From contig JBEULG010000028.1 in assembly GCA_041287425.1 (NCBI GenBank), forward strand, positions 55,923 through 119,922: 64,000 bases of DNA. Direction: 5' to 3'. The position numbers and the translations under genes are program-made. The notes beneath the pieces were generated by a model. That model saw nothing but the letters and a program-made list of their open reading frames with translations. It made no database searches and had not been told where the DNA came from. Shown piece after piece: positions 23,744-32,687 of the stretch. The DNA is from JAFGSI01 sp041287425. Lineage in GTDB: Bacteria; Chloroflexota; Anaerolineae; Anaerolineales; Villigracilaceae. Numbering within the stretch: position 1 is the first letter of the stretch; each line of letters opens with the position of its first letter.

Positions 23744-23774
23744 GTCACCACCATCCGAGGCGGGAAGCCCGTCG

Positions 23775-23803
23775 AAAAGAAAACCATCCTCCGGGGAGGA
23801 TGG
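23775..23803 (-). terminator. Riboswitch expression-platform terminator
   Basis: On the minus strand CCATCCTC (23803-23796) pairs with GAGGATGG (23791-23784), followed by TTTTCTTTT. It lies between the TPP aptamer and thiN, which indicates control by transcription termination. Confidence 0.85.
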
Positions 23804-23820
23804 TGATGAGTCGAGCGCGT

Positions 23821-23904
23821 ATCCCTCCGCCGGTATGATCCGGATCAGGTTCTGCGGGTCGAAGGCTGGACCTTCCTCTCAGCCCGTGGACGGGCTCCCC
23901 GTTA
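23821..23904 (-). promoter_or_regulatory. TPP riboswitch aptamer (THI element)
   Basis: Read on the minus strand: ACGGGGAGCCC, GGGCTGAGAGG, CCCGCAGAACCTGATC and CGGATCATACCGGCGGAGGGA in the canonical order. These are the conserved thi-box segments. TPP binding should favour the downstream terminator and shut off thiN-thiB-thiP. Confidence 0.95.
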
Positions 23905-23917
23905 GATTGTTGTCACT

Positions 23918-23946
23918 AGTATACGGCGAGGGGGCGCGGCTGTCAA
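23918..23946 (-). promoter_or_regulatory. Promoter of the thiamine operon
   Basis: On the minus strand TTGACA (23946-23941) and TATACT (23923-23918) with a 17-base spacer, starting just before the riboswitch. Confidence 0.85.
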
Positions 23947-23970
23947 GATAAAAACTGGCCGGCAGGCGAC

Positions 23971-24762
23971 TCAGCGCACGCGGCGTTTCCACTCGTCTTT
24001 CAATTGCAACTGGCGCGGGCTGTCGCCGGATATGAGCGCCAGGAAGTCGGTCAGCAGGCGGTTGAACTTGGCGCTTTCGTCAATCATCGGGAAATGGCCG
24101 GATTCATCCAGGATGATTTGGTGAATGCGTTCCGGCATGTCCATGATGCGCTCATAAGAGGGGGTTTGGATGGCGGGGTCATTCTGTCCATGGACGATGA
24201 GGCAGGGGGTGTTGAGAGTATCCATGAGCGGGAGGAGGCTGGCGCCGTCCAGGTCGTTGAAGGAGGCGACGATGGCGGCCGGGTCGGCTTTGGGGGCGTC
24301 GGTGCGGGCCGGTTCGGTGAGGGGGTCACGGCTCAGCAGCCAGTCGGCCAGATCGGCGGGGGAGGCGGGGGAACGCAGGCGAGCATTGACGGCGCCGATT
24401 TCGAACGGCACGCTGACGGCCATCAGGCGGTCGACCATCTCAGGAACGCGGCGGGCGAAGAGAATGCCGATCAGGGCACCCAGGCCGTGACCGACCAGAG
24501 CCACCTTGCCGATGCCCATCTCAACCATGAACTGTTCGAGCAGGGCGGTCTGTTTTTCGAGGCTGTAGCAGGAGGTGTCTTTGGCGGTGTCGCCGAATCC
24601 CCACAGGTCGAGGGCATAGGCGCGGAAAGAGATGGCCGCGGTCTGCATGGCGGGCACCCAGTAACGCCAGGAACCCACCCAGCCGTGCAGGAAGATGATC
24701 GGACGGCCGCGCCCGAGCACCTCGTAATGCACAATTTTTTCGTCAATCAAGATCGCGCTCAT
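23971..24762 (-). CDS. Alpha/beta hydrolase with substituted nucleophile
   Basis: 263 residues, last gene of the ten-gene signalling operon. It is a paralogue of the hydrolase at 36612 (shared VHYEV-GRGRP, LHGW-GSW, YALD-WGFG). The oxyanion-hole HGW and the C-terminal acid and histidine (GQNDPAIQ, GHFPMID) are retained. The nucleophile elbow reads G-H-G-L-G, so residue 93 is Gly (GGC) where the paralogue has Ser93 in G-H-S-M-G. It may be a binding protein rather than an enzyme, or the base may be a sequence error. A 96-bp gap precedes it. Confidence 0.82.
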   Translation of the reverse strand: MSAILIDEKIVHYEVLGRGRPIIFLHGWVGSWRYWVPAMQTAAISFRAYALDLWGFGDTAKDTSCYSLEKQTALLEQFMVEMGIGKVALVGHGLGALIGILFARRVPEMVDRLMAVSVPFEIGAVNARLRSPASPADLADWLLSRDPLTEPARTDAPKADPAAIVASFNDLDGASLLPLMDTLNTPCLIVHGQNDPAIQTPSYERIMDMPERIHQIILDESGHFPMIDESAKFNRLLTDFLALISGDSPRQLQLKDEWKRRVR

Positions 24763-24858
24763 GCCTCGTTCGGCTTCTTTTCAGAGGGTTGCAATCTTTG
24801 TTTTCGGACACCTGTTTCTGTCTGCCGCGCCGAATCGCCTCGATCAACACGCATTGGC

Positions 24859-25233
24859 TCATTTCTTGTGCTGGGCCAGGATGGTCTGAATGCGCGCCGT
24901 GAGTTGGTCGGGGGCAAAGGGTTTGAGCAGATATTCGGTCGCGCCCGCCGACAGCCCGGCCTGAATCTCGGCTTCCTGGCCCTTGGCGGAGAGGAACATG
25001 ACCGGGATATCCTGCAGGGCCGGGTCGGCTTTGATGGCGGCGCAGGCTTCGTAGCCGGTCATGCGCGGCATGCGCACGTCCATGAGAATCAGGTCCGGTT
25101 TTTCCTGCTGGGCGAGGGAGACGGCCTCTTCGCCATTGCTGGCGGCGACCACTTCGTAGCCGGCGAAGCGCAGGGTAAAGGTAATCAGGTCTCGAATGTC
25201 GCGTTCGTCTTCTGCAATCAAAATCTTTGCCAT
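24859..25233 (-). CDS. Single-domain response regulator
   Basis: 124 residues from the ATG at 25233, chosen because GAGGAG lies 8 bases upstream; a GTG at 25242 is the alternative. It is a complete CheY-like receiver: acidic pair E8-D9, phospho-acceptor Asp52 (LMDVRMP), Ser82 and Lys104 (LLKPFAP). No output domain. It begins 5 bases after the giant kinase and is its obvious phospho-partner. Confidence 0.9.
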   Translation of the reverse strand: MAKILIAEDERDIRDLITFTLRFAGYEVVAASNGEEAVSLAQQEKPDLILMDVRMPRMTGYEACAAIKADPALQDIPVMFLSAKGQEAEIQAGLSAGATEYLLKPFAPDQLTARIQTILAQHKK

Positions 25234-25238
25234 GGATG

Positions 25239-28200
25239 TCACTCCTCAGCCTTGTAGACGGGTAAGGTAAACGAGAAGGTGCTCCCCTCACCCGGAATCC
25301 CCTTGCTGGTCATCCAGATGCGGCCCTGGTGCATTTCGACCAGTTGCTGGACGATGGACAGGCCCAAGCCGGTGCCGGGCGTCTCCAACACCAGCGGGTG
25401 CTCACCGCGGAAGAAACGGTCGAAGATGCGTTCCTGGTCAGCCAGGTCAATGCCGATGCCGTTGTCCTGGACATCTACCTGGACCTCTTCGCCTTCCTGA
25501 TGGATGCGGATGTGAATCTGGCCGTTGGCCGGGGTGTAGTGGTAAGCGTTGTCCATCAGGTTGTCGAGGATTTGGCGGACGCGCTCCTCGTCGCCGCGCA
25601 CGAAGGGCAGGTCGGGCGGGGCGTCGAGGCTGAGGCCCATCGGGCGGTTCTCCTCCTGGGAGCGGCGCAACACATCGGCGAGGACGTCTTCGGCGATCTG
25701 GCGCAGGTCGAGCGGCTGCATGCTCAGGGTGATGCGGCCGGCCTCGATGCGCGAGATGTCGAGCAGGTCGTTGACCAGGATGCTCAGGCGGTCGGTGTTG
25801 GCGCGGACGATTTCGAGGAAATGTGTCTGGGTCTCGTTCAAGGCGCCCGCCGCGCCCATCAGCAGGATATCCACATATCCTTTAATAGAAGTCATCGGCG
25901 TGCGCAACTCGTGGCTGACGGTGGCGACGAACTCGGACTTGAGACGGTCCACCTCGACCTCGTGGGTGATATCGCGGAAGATGGAGACCGTGCCGAGGAA
26001 TTCGTTGCGCCAGATGACCGGCGCCAGATGGACCAAGACCACCCGTCCGTTTTCGAGGGTCAACTGTTCGGCGTAGGTATCGCCGACCTGGTAACTGGCC
26101 GGGTTCTCCGACCAGGTGTGGATGGTCTGCATCCAGGTCTGGGCCGCTTTGCCGAACAGACCGACGAAATTTTCGAGCGGCTGGCCGCGCACTTGCTCGC
26201 CTTGCAGGTTGAGGATGCGTTCGGTGGAGGAGTTGACAAAGGTAATTTTGTTGTCGGGGTCGGTGACCAGGACGCCGTCGGCGACGGCCTCCAGAATCGC
26301 TTGCTGGCGGCTGGCTTCGACCTGTTGGTTGCGCAACATGCTGCCCAAACGCTCGGCCTGGTCGCGAATCAGTTCATACAGGTGAGCGTTGTTGATGGCG
26401 ACGGCCACCTGTGAGCCGATGGCCTGCACCAGGTTCATGTGGTCGGAGGTAAAGTAGCCCACCTGGCGATGGAAGACCATGATGGCGCCGATGACTTCTT
26501 CGCCGACGGTCAGCGGGGCGGCGATGACGCTGCGATGCTGGGGGGCATTGGAAGGCAGTTTGACCCAGCGCTTGTCCTTGCGGACATCCTCCAGCAAAAC
26601 GCTCTGGCGGTTCTTGATGACCCAACCGGCCAGCCCTTCGCCGACTTTGAGCGGGGTCGGGCGGGGGCCTTCGGTCATGACGGGGGTGACGTAGCCGTAG
26701 CCGGCGCGGTACTGGATGGTATTGTCCTCGGGGTTGACCATCAGGATGCTGCCCTGTTCGGCGCCGATGGCGTCGTTGAGCAGCGCCAGGGTGCGGTTGA
26801 GCGCCCGATCCAGGTCGAGGCTGGCCGAGACCTCGGTCAGGATGCGCAGCAGGGTTTCGGTGTTGCGTTGCTCGCGGGCCAGTTCGGCGGTGCGTTCGAT
26901 GACGCGTTGCTCGAGTTCCTCCGCCAGGCGGCGGGTCTCGGCAAACAGACGGCCGTTCTGGATGGCCACGGCGGCCTGGTTGGCCAGGGTGCTCAAAATC
27001 TGCTGGTCATCTTCGGTGTAAACGTTCGGTGTGTAACTCTGGGCCGAGAGCATACCGATGACTTTGCCGCCCAGGATGATAGGCACAGCAACGATGGAGC
27101 GTGGCTGGCCCTGGCCATAGGTGCGGCCCTCGAAATTCTGGACGGCAGCCACATCGGCAATCAAGAGCGGTTCGCCGCTGGAGATAATCCGTCCGCTGAG
27201 GCCCTGTCCATACGGCAGACGCATGTTCGGGGCGCGTCCTTTGGGGTCCATCAGATAGACGCCTTCAATTTCATTGGCCTGTTCATCCAACAGGGCGATG
27301 ACGAAGGACTCGGCTTCCATCATCTGGGCAGCGGCGCGGTGGATGGCAGCGTAGATTTCCTCGGGGTCGAGGCTGAGGGCAATCTCGTAGGAGGCGCGGT
27401 TGATGGTGGCCAGTTGTTCGGCGCGCGAGACGGTATCCTGATACAGCCGGGCGCTTTCGAGGGCGATGGCGGCCTGGTTGCTGACGGTGCGGGCCAGTTC
27501 GATTTCGGTCGGGGTGAAGCGGTAAGCCTCGCCTATGTGAACGAACATCAACGCCCGCAGGCTGGCTCCGCTGATGAGCGGCAGAACGAGCAGGGAGCGG
27601 GTGCCTTTGAGCAGTTCGGCCAGCGGTTCGAGGTCGGCCTCGGCTTCTACGTTGTCGGTGCTGAAGACGCCCAGCGAATCGCGCAGCCGCTCGAAGAGCG
27701 GGGCAGGCGGCAAGTTGTGGGGACGGAAACGGGCCGGTTCGGGGACGACCAGCCGCAGCACGGCTTCGCCACCGCGCCCAAAGGTGACGACCGAGACGCG
27801 GCGCGCCGAGAGGGCCTGACGCAGTTCCTCGGCCGTCAGGCGCAGAATCTGTTCCTCGCTCAGCGAACCACTCAGTTCGGCCGAGAGGCGGTTGAGCAAA
27901 GCCAGGCGCTGCGAGCGCTGATCGAGTTCGGCGGCGCGGCGCAGACTCTCTTCGTATAGGCGGGCATTTTCGAGCGCCACCGCCGCCTGGCTGGCAAACG
28001 TCGTCGCCAGTTGGGTGTATTCGACGGTGTAGAAGTGGGGCTCGGTCTTCTCGAGGGCCAGGACGCCAATCACCTCGCCCTTGGAAACCAGCGGCACGCC
28101 CAGCCAGGAAAGGCGCTCGGCGGCAACCAGGGCAGGGAAGCGGGGGTCGGCGCGCACGTCGCCGACGACGATGCCCTGCGAGGTGGTAATCATCTCGGTC

Positions 28201-31200
28201 AGCAGAGCCGAATCCTCGACCGCCACCTCCAGGCCGAGGCGCTCCTCGTCATCGGGGAAGCCGCGCGCCGCCGCCACGACCATGTTCTTGCCTCGCCGCA
28301 GCCAGAGAATGGCCGTGTCGTAGGGCAGGACGGTCTTCAACTGGTCGAGCAGGCTGGCAATCAGTTCGCTGGACTGCAGGCTGGCCGCCATCTCGGCCGA
28401 GACCTCGGTGAGAGCCTGCAATTGGCCGGCGCGCTCCTGCGAAGCCTGCACCAGGCGGACGTTTTCGAGCGAGAGCGCCACTTGCTGAGTCAACGATTGC
28501 AGCAGGTTCTCATCGTCGGCCGAGAAGGCCGCCGGGGTGTTGAAGTTGTCGAGCACCAGCAAGCCCAGGATGCGCTCGCCGGTCTGAATGGGAACCAGCA
28601 GGCTGGAGACCGGCAGGCGTCCGCCGGTGGCTTCGCGGTACAGGAGCAGGTTCTCAGCCGCCAGGTTGTAGTCGCGGGCAAAGTTGACTTCTTCGACCCG
28701 GCGCGCTTTGCGCGCTTCGAAGACCTGGCCGGGCAAGGCTTCGCCGGAACGGAATGAAATTTGCAGCAGGCTGTCGATGGCGGCATAATTGGCGGCCACG
28801 ACCGGGACGAGGACCTGTTCCTGTTCTTTCCAGATTAACACCGCCCCGGCATGGGCGGCGGTGACCACCCGCAGGGCGCTGTCGAGCAGGGATTTGAGGA
28901 TACTCTGCGGGTCGAGGCCGCTCAACTGGCGGCTGAAGTCGAGCAGGAGGTTGACTTCGCGCAGACGCCGGCGGGTTTCGGTCAGCAGGCTGATGTTTTG
29001 CAGGATGATGGAAACCTGACGGGCAATCTGATAATAGACCTGGCGGTCCTCCTCGGTCAGGGGAGGCATCGGCTCGAGGCTGATGGCCAGCACCCCCGCC
29101 ACCGGTTTGTCGTCAATCAGGATGGGCAGGCAGATGAATCCTTTGGCATGCAGACTGCTGAGCAGGGGCGTATCTCGCCAGGTATCATCTTCCTCCAGAT
29201 TCGTGACCAGCAGAGTTTCGCCTGTCTGCAGGCTGTAGCGCAGCGGGTTACGCTGGCCAAAGAGCGCCTCGGGGCTGGTGCCGCGCGGGATGTTGCCCAA
29301 GACATGCAGCAGCCGCGCTCCCTCCTCGGTGTTCTCGGCGACGATGGAGATGTGCATCTCCAGATGGGTCAGGATTTCGCGCCCCAGCGCCTGGAGGGCC
29401 GAGGGGCCGTCCACCTGGCGGTTGATGGTCTCGGTGATTTCCAATCCGGCGCGGATGCGGCGGCTGCGCCGCTCCAGGTTGCGGATGGCGATCATCTGCT
29501 CCAGGTCTTTGTGTAGCAGAACGGGCAGGTGGGTCTGGCTGATGGCCAGCAATTGCTGCTGGCGCTCCAGGCTGGTGGAGAGGGTCTCGACCTGGTTGCG
29601 GTAAGAGTTGAGACGGTGGACGCTTTGGATGAGCAGGGCAGCCTGGGCGGCGAAGATTTCGACCGTCTCGAGGGTGTTGCGGTTGGGGCGCAGGCCGTCG
29701 CGGGGCGCGTCCAGGCTGATGATTCCGATGGTGGCCCCTTCGTCGTCTTTGAGCGGGTAGAAGAGGGCATCTTCGGGGTGCCAGGCGTTGGGGGCCTGGG
29801 CGGTCGGCTCGCGCATGATGGTGACGATTTGAACGTCTTGCGAGAGGAGCGGGCGCTGGTCGTGCGGGATGAGGTAGCCCTCGCCGACCTTGAATTCGGG
29901 GCGCATCAACTGTTCGAGGGCCGAGTAGGGCTGCTGGCGGGCCTTCATCATGTTCAGGGTTTCGAGCGGCATGCCCACCCCGGCGACGCGCCGCTGCATG
30001 CCGGTCTCTTTGTCCACCACGCTGATGAGCACCACCTGGAAGGGGGTCGCTTCCTGAATGCCGTAAGCCAGCGCCTCGAGCGATTCTTCCAGCGGACGGT
30101 CGAGGCCGATTTCGCGCGTGGTTTCGAAGAGTTTGGACAGCGTCTCGGCGCGCTGACGGAGCAGTTCGTTGCGGCTCACCTGTTCCTGATAGCGCTGGGC
30201 GTTGCCCAGGGCAATCGCCGCCTGGACGGCCAGGGTCATGATGATGTCCAGGGCCACCTGGTCGAAACGGTGGGGTTCGAAGGCATGCAAGTGAATCAGG
30301 CCGGCGGTTTTGCCCTGATAAGCAATGGGGACCACCAGAGCCGAAAGGACGCCCTCGTGCGCCGGCGAGTCGGCGCTTTGAGAGAAATCATCCACCAGGC
30401 GCGGCTCGCCGCGTTCGATGACCTCCCGCTCGAGGGGCGAGAGTTGCGCCGCCGGTTCATCTCCCAGGTGGAAGACCGGGCGCGGATCGGCCTGCGAGGG
30501 GGCGTTCATGTCGAACAACAGGATGGTGCCGCAATCGGCGCGGGTGGTCCGCAGGCTTTCATCGTAGACCACCTGGAGCAAATACTGCCAGTCGAGGGTG
30601 GTGTTCAGTTCGCGGCCGATGCGGGTCATGGCCGTCAACTGGTCGACGCGCCGGCGCAGGCTCTCGTCGGTCTGTGAGGAGAGCGAGGCCCCCTCTACCG
30701 CGGCGGCCAGTTGCCCGGCAGCAGTCGAGACGACCTGTAAATCGTAATTGTTGAAGAAGTCGGCCTTCTTGCTGGCCAGCATCAGTTCCCCCAGGCTGCG
30801 CTCGCGCACGATGAGGGGAACGATGATGACCGATTCCATCTTCAACTTGTCCACCAGCGGCCGATAGACAGACAGCAGCCGCTCGTCGGCCGAGAGGTTG
30901 CTCGACAGGAAGGAGCGCTGGCTGCCCGTGACGGTGAAATGGAATTGGGGGTCATCCACATAGATGCGGCTGAAGGAGTCCACCGCTTCGGCCGAGACGC
31001 CGAAGAGCGAATCCAGGTGCAGGCGCGAGATGCCCTGGGCTTCGTTCAACAGGAAGACCGCCCCCATGTCGGCCTGAATCAGACGGGCCAGTTCCTGAAC
31101 GGTATAGCGCAGCATCTCATCGGCGGTGGCCGAGGAACTCGTCAGGCTGGCGATGCGGCGCAGGGCCTCGGCGCGCTGGGCGCGTTGACGCGCTTGCTGC

Positions 31201-32678
31201 ACCAGGGCGACGTTGTCGATGATGGGCGCCGTCTGGTTGGCGATGATGTTGAGCAAACGCATCTCGTCGGACGAAAATGCACTCTCCCGGACGCGGTGAT
31301 TGGCGATTTGCAGGAAACCGAGCGAACGTCCCGCCGAGACGAGGGGGATGAGGGCGACATCGCGCCAGGAAGCGGCCCGGGCAAAATCCTGGAAGCCCAT
31401 CTCCCGCCAGAGTTCATCCTCCTGGGCGTTGCGGGTGATGAGCGCCTCGCGGCTGAGCAGGCGCTCCTCGAGCACGCCGCCGGCCGGGACGGGCAGGCGG
31501 TACAGGTCCACGAATTGGGCCGGCATGCCGATGAACGGCACCTGTCCCTCCAGCGAGCGGCGGCTCTCGTTGTAGAGGAGAAAGCCAAGCACCTGGACGT
31601 CCAGCAGCGGGGCGACGCTCTGCACCAGGCGGGTGAAGAGGTCGCGCGGGTCGCGGGTGGCGCCAATCGCCTGCGCCAGGTTGGCCAGGCCGCTCAACTC
31701 GGCGGTGCGGCGTTGTTCGTCTTCGAGCAATTGGGCGTTGCGCAAGGCGACGGCAGCCTGACCGGCAATCAACTGCAGGATGTCCATGTCCTCGCGCGAG
31801 AAGGCCTCGGCGCTGGCCAGCCCGACCGACAGAGTGCCCACTACCTCGTTCTGGATGAGGAGCGGCAGACCGATGTAGGAGCGGACGGGGGCTTGCTCTT
31901 CGCCCTCCTCGTAGGGAATCTCGGCGTAGGCACGCGTGTCTGGGATGAACAAGGGCTTGCGCTGTTCGAGCAGGTAAGCCGTATAACCCGTCGCCGGGCG
32001 CGGCAAACTCTTCTCGAGGGAGGCGGCGGCGCGAGGTCCGCTGGCGAAGCGGTAGACGACGACCTTGGCGTCGGCGGCGTTCCACAAGCCGACCTCCAGC
32101 AGGTCGGCCGGCACGAGACGCTGGACGTTTTCCATCAAGGTCTGGATGGTGGCCGTCAAGCCCCGGCTGACTGCCAGGCTCTGGCTGAACTCGGTCAGGA
32201 TTTTGAGGGCCGAGCCGGAAACCTCGGCCGACTCGGGGGCGAGGGCAGAGGCGACGTCGACCCGGCGCAGGCTGACCAGCAGGGCGGGAGTCGGGCCGGG
32301 GATGGCATAGGAGATGCCGTCCACCGGCCGGCCGTTGATGGAGAAGCGCGCCCAGCCCTCGGCGGCGCACAATTTCAAGAAATCCTCGCTGGGGCGGATA
32401 CGCCGGGCCAGCAGTTCGAGGTTGGGCAGTTCTCCCTCGCGCAGGTTGAAATATTGCTGGGCCAGGCGGTTCATGTATCCCACCCGTCCGCCAGCCTGCA
32501 CCAGCAAGACGGCGTAATCATGCCCTCCCTGGTCAGGCAGGAAGGGCAGGAAGGAGGCCTTGGGGAGAGGCCGGTGCAGGCGGGGAATCAAACGCGCCAA
32601 GCCCCAGACCAGGAAAAAGAAGAGAAACCCGGTCAGGAGCAGGCCGATTCCCAGCAACACCGACTGCCCGGAAAACAT
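25239..32678 (-). CDS. Giant multi-GAF sensor histidine kinase
   Basis: 2479 residues. One membrane helix near the N-terminus (~residues 7-30) and a PAS-like segment (~50-140) are followed by eleven GAF-like repeats of about 160-190 residues (~150 to ~2110), each beginning with an L-x3-S/T-x3-I/L-type helix and ending in an ALENARL-like helix (for example QAAVALENARLYEE). Next come a PAS domain (AVADGVLVTDPDNKITFVN), HisKA with His2256 (SHELRTP) and a HATPase_c domain (N-box DNLMDNA, DNGIGI, GTGLGL). All kinase motifs are intact. The number of GAF repeats is exceptional. It is flanked by a receiver gene on each side. Confidence 0.93.
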   Translation of the reverse strand: MFSGQSVLLGIGLLLTGFLFFFLVWGLARLIPRLHRPLPKASFLPFLPDQGGHDYAVLLVQAGGRVGYMNRLAQQYFNLREGELPNLELLARRIRPSEDFLKLCAAEGWARFSINGRPVDGISYAIPGPTPALLVSLRRVDVASALAPESAEVSGSALKILTEFSQSLAVSRGLTATIQTLMENVQRLVPADLLEVGLWNAADAKVVVYRFASGPRAAASLEKSLPRPATGYTAYLLEQRKPLFIPDTRAYAEIPYEEGEEQAPVRSYIGLPLLIQNEVVGTLSVGLASAEAFSREDMDILQLIAGQAAVALRNAQLLEDEQRRTAELSGLANLAQAIGATRDPRDLFTRLVQSVAPLLDVQVLGFLLYNESRRSLEGQVPFIGMPAQFVDLYRLPVPAGGVLEERLLSREALITRNAQEDELWREMGFQDFARAASWRDVALIPLVSAGRSLGFLQIANHRVRESAFSSDEMRLLNIIANQTAPIIDNVALVQQARQRAQRAEALRRIASLTSSSATADEMLRYTVQELARLIQADMGAVFLLNEAQGISRLHLDSLFGVSAEAVDSFSRIYVDDPQFHFTVTGSQRSFLSSNLSADERLLSVYRPLVDKLKMESVIIVPLIVRERSLGELMLASKKADFFNNYDLQVVSTAAGQLAAAVEGASLSSQTDESLRRRVDQLTAMTRIGRELNTTLDWQYLLQVVYDESLRTTRADCGTILLFDMNAPSQADPRPVFHLGDEPAAQLSPLEREVIERGEPRLVDDFSQSADSPAHEGVLSALVVPIAYQGKTAGLIHLHAFEPHRFDQVALDIIMTLAVQAAIALGNAQRYQEQVSRNELLRQRAETLSKLFETTREIGLDRPLEESLEALAYGIQEATPFQVVLISVVDKETGMQRRVAGVGMPLETLNMMKARQQPYSALEQLMRPEFKVGEGYLIPHDQRPLLSQDVQIVTIMREPTAQAPNAWHPEDALFYPLKDDEGATIGIISLDAPRDGLRPNRNTLETVEIFAAQAALLIQSVHRLNSYRNQVETLSTSLERQQQLLAISQTHLPVLLHKDLEQMIAIRNLERRSRRIRAGLEITETINRQVDGPSALQALGREILTHLEMHISIVAENTEEGARLLHVLGNIPRGTSPEALFGQRNPLRYSLQTGETLLVTNLEEDDTWRDTPLLSSLHAKGFICLPILIDDKPVAGVLAISLEPMPPLTEEDRQVYYQIARQVSIILQNISLLTETRRRLREVNLLLDFSRQLSGLDPQSILKSLLDSALRVVTAAHAGAVLIWKEQEQVLVPVVAANYAAIDSLLQISFRSGEALPGQVFEARKARRVEEVNFARDYNLAAENLLLYREATGGRLPVSSLLVPIQTGERILGLLVLDNFNTPAAFSADDENLLQSLTQQVALSLENVRLVQASQERAGQLQALTEVSAEMAASLQSSELIASLLDQLKTVLPYDTAILWLRRGKNMVVAAARGFPDDEERLGLEVAVEDSALLTEMITTSQGIVVGDVRADPRFPALVAAERLSWLGVPLVSKGEVIGVLALEKTEPHFYTVEYTQLATTFASQAAVALENARLYEESLRRAAELDQRSQRLALLNRLSAELSGSLSEEQILRLTAEELRQALSARRVSVVTFGRGGEAVLRLVVPEPARFRPHNLPPAPLFERLRDSLGVFSTDNVEAEADLEPLAELLKGTRSLLVLPLISGASLRALMFVHIGEAYRFTPTEIELARTVSNQAAIALESARLYQDTVSRAEQLATINRASYEIALSLDPEEIYAAIHRAAAQMMEAESFVIALLDEQANEIEGVYLMDPKGRAPNMRLPYGQGLSGRIISSGEPLLIADVAAVQNFEGRTYGQGQPRSIVAVPIILGGKVIGMLSAQSYTPNVYTEDDQQILSTLANQAAVAIQNGRLFAETRRLAEELEQRVIERTAELAREQRNTETLLRILTEVSASLDLDRALNRTLALLNDAIGAEQGSILMVNPEDNTIQYRAGYGYVTPVMTEGPRPTPLKVGEGLAGWVIKNRQSVLLEDVRKDKRWVKLPSNAPQHRSVIAAPLTVGEEVIGAIMVFHRQVGYFTSDHMNLVQAIGSQVAVAINNAHLYELIRDQAERLGSMLRNQQVEASRQQAILEAVADGVLVTDPDNKITFVNSSTERILNLQGEQVRGQPLENFVGLFGKAAQTWMQTIHTWSENPASYQVGDTYAEQLTLENGRVVLVHLAPVIWRNEFLGTVSIFRDITHEVEVDRLKSEFVATVSHELRTPMTSIKGYVDILLMGAAGALNETQTHFLEIVRANTDRLSILVNDLLDISRIEAGRITLSMQPLDLRQIAEDVLADVLRRSQEENRPMGLSLDAPPDLPFVRGDEERVRQILDNLMDNAYHYTPANGQIHIRIHQEGEEVQVDVQDNGIGIDLADQERIFDRFFRGEHPLVLETPGTGLGLSIVQQLVEMHQGRIWMTSKGIPGEGSTFSFTLPVYKAEE

Positions 32679-32687
32679 AGGCGAGGA

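Noticed and set aside
24763..24858. A ~40-codon frame in the gap before the last operon gene
   Set aside because: It starts inside the receiver gene's end and overlaps the hydrolase start. No ribosome site or family similarity.
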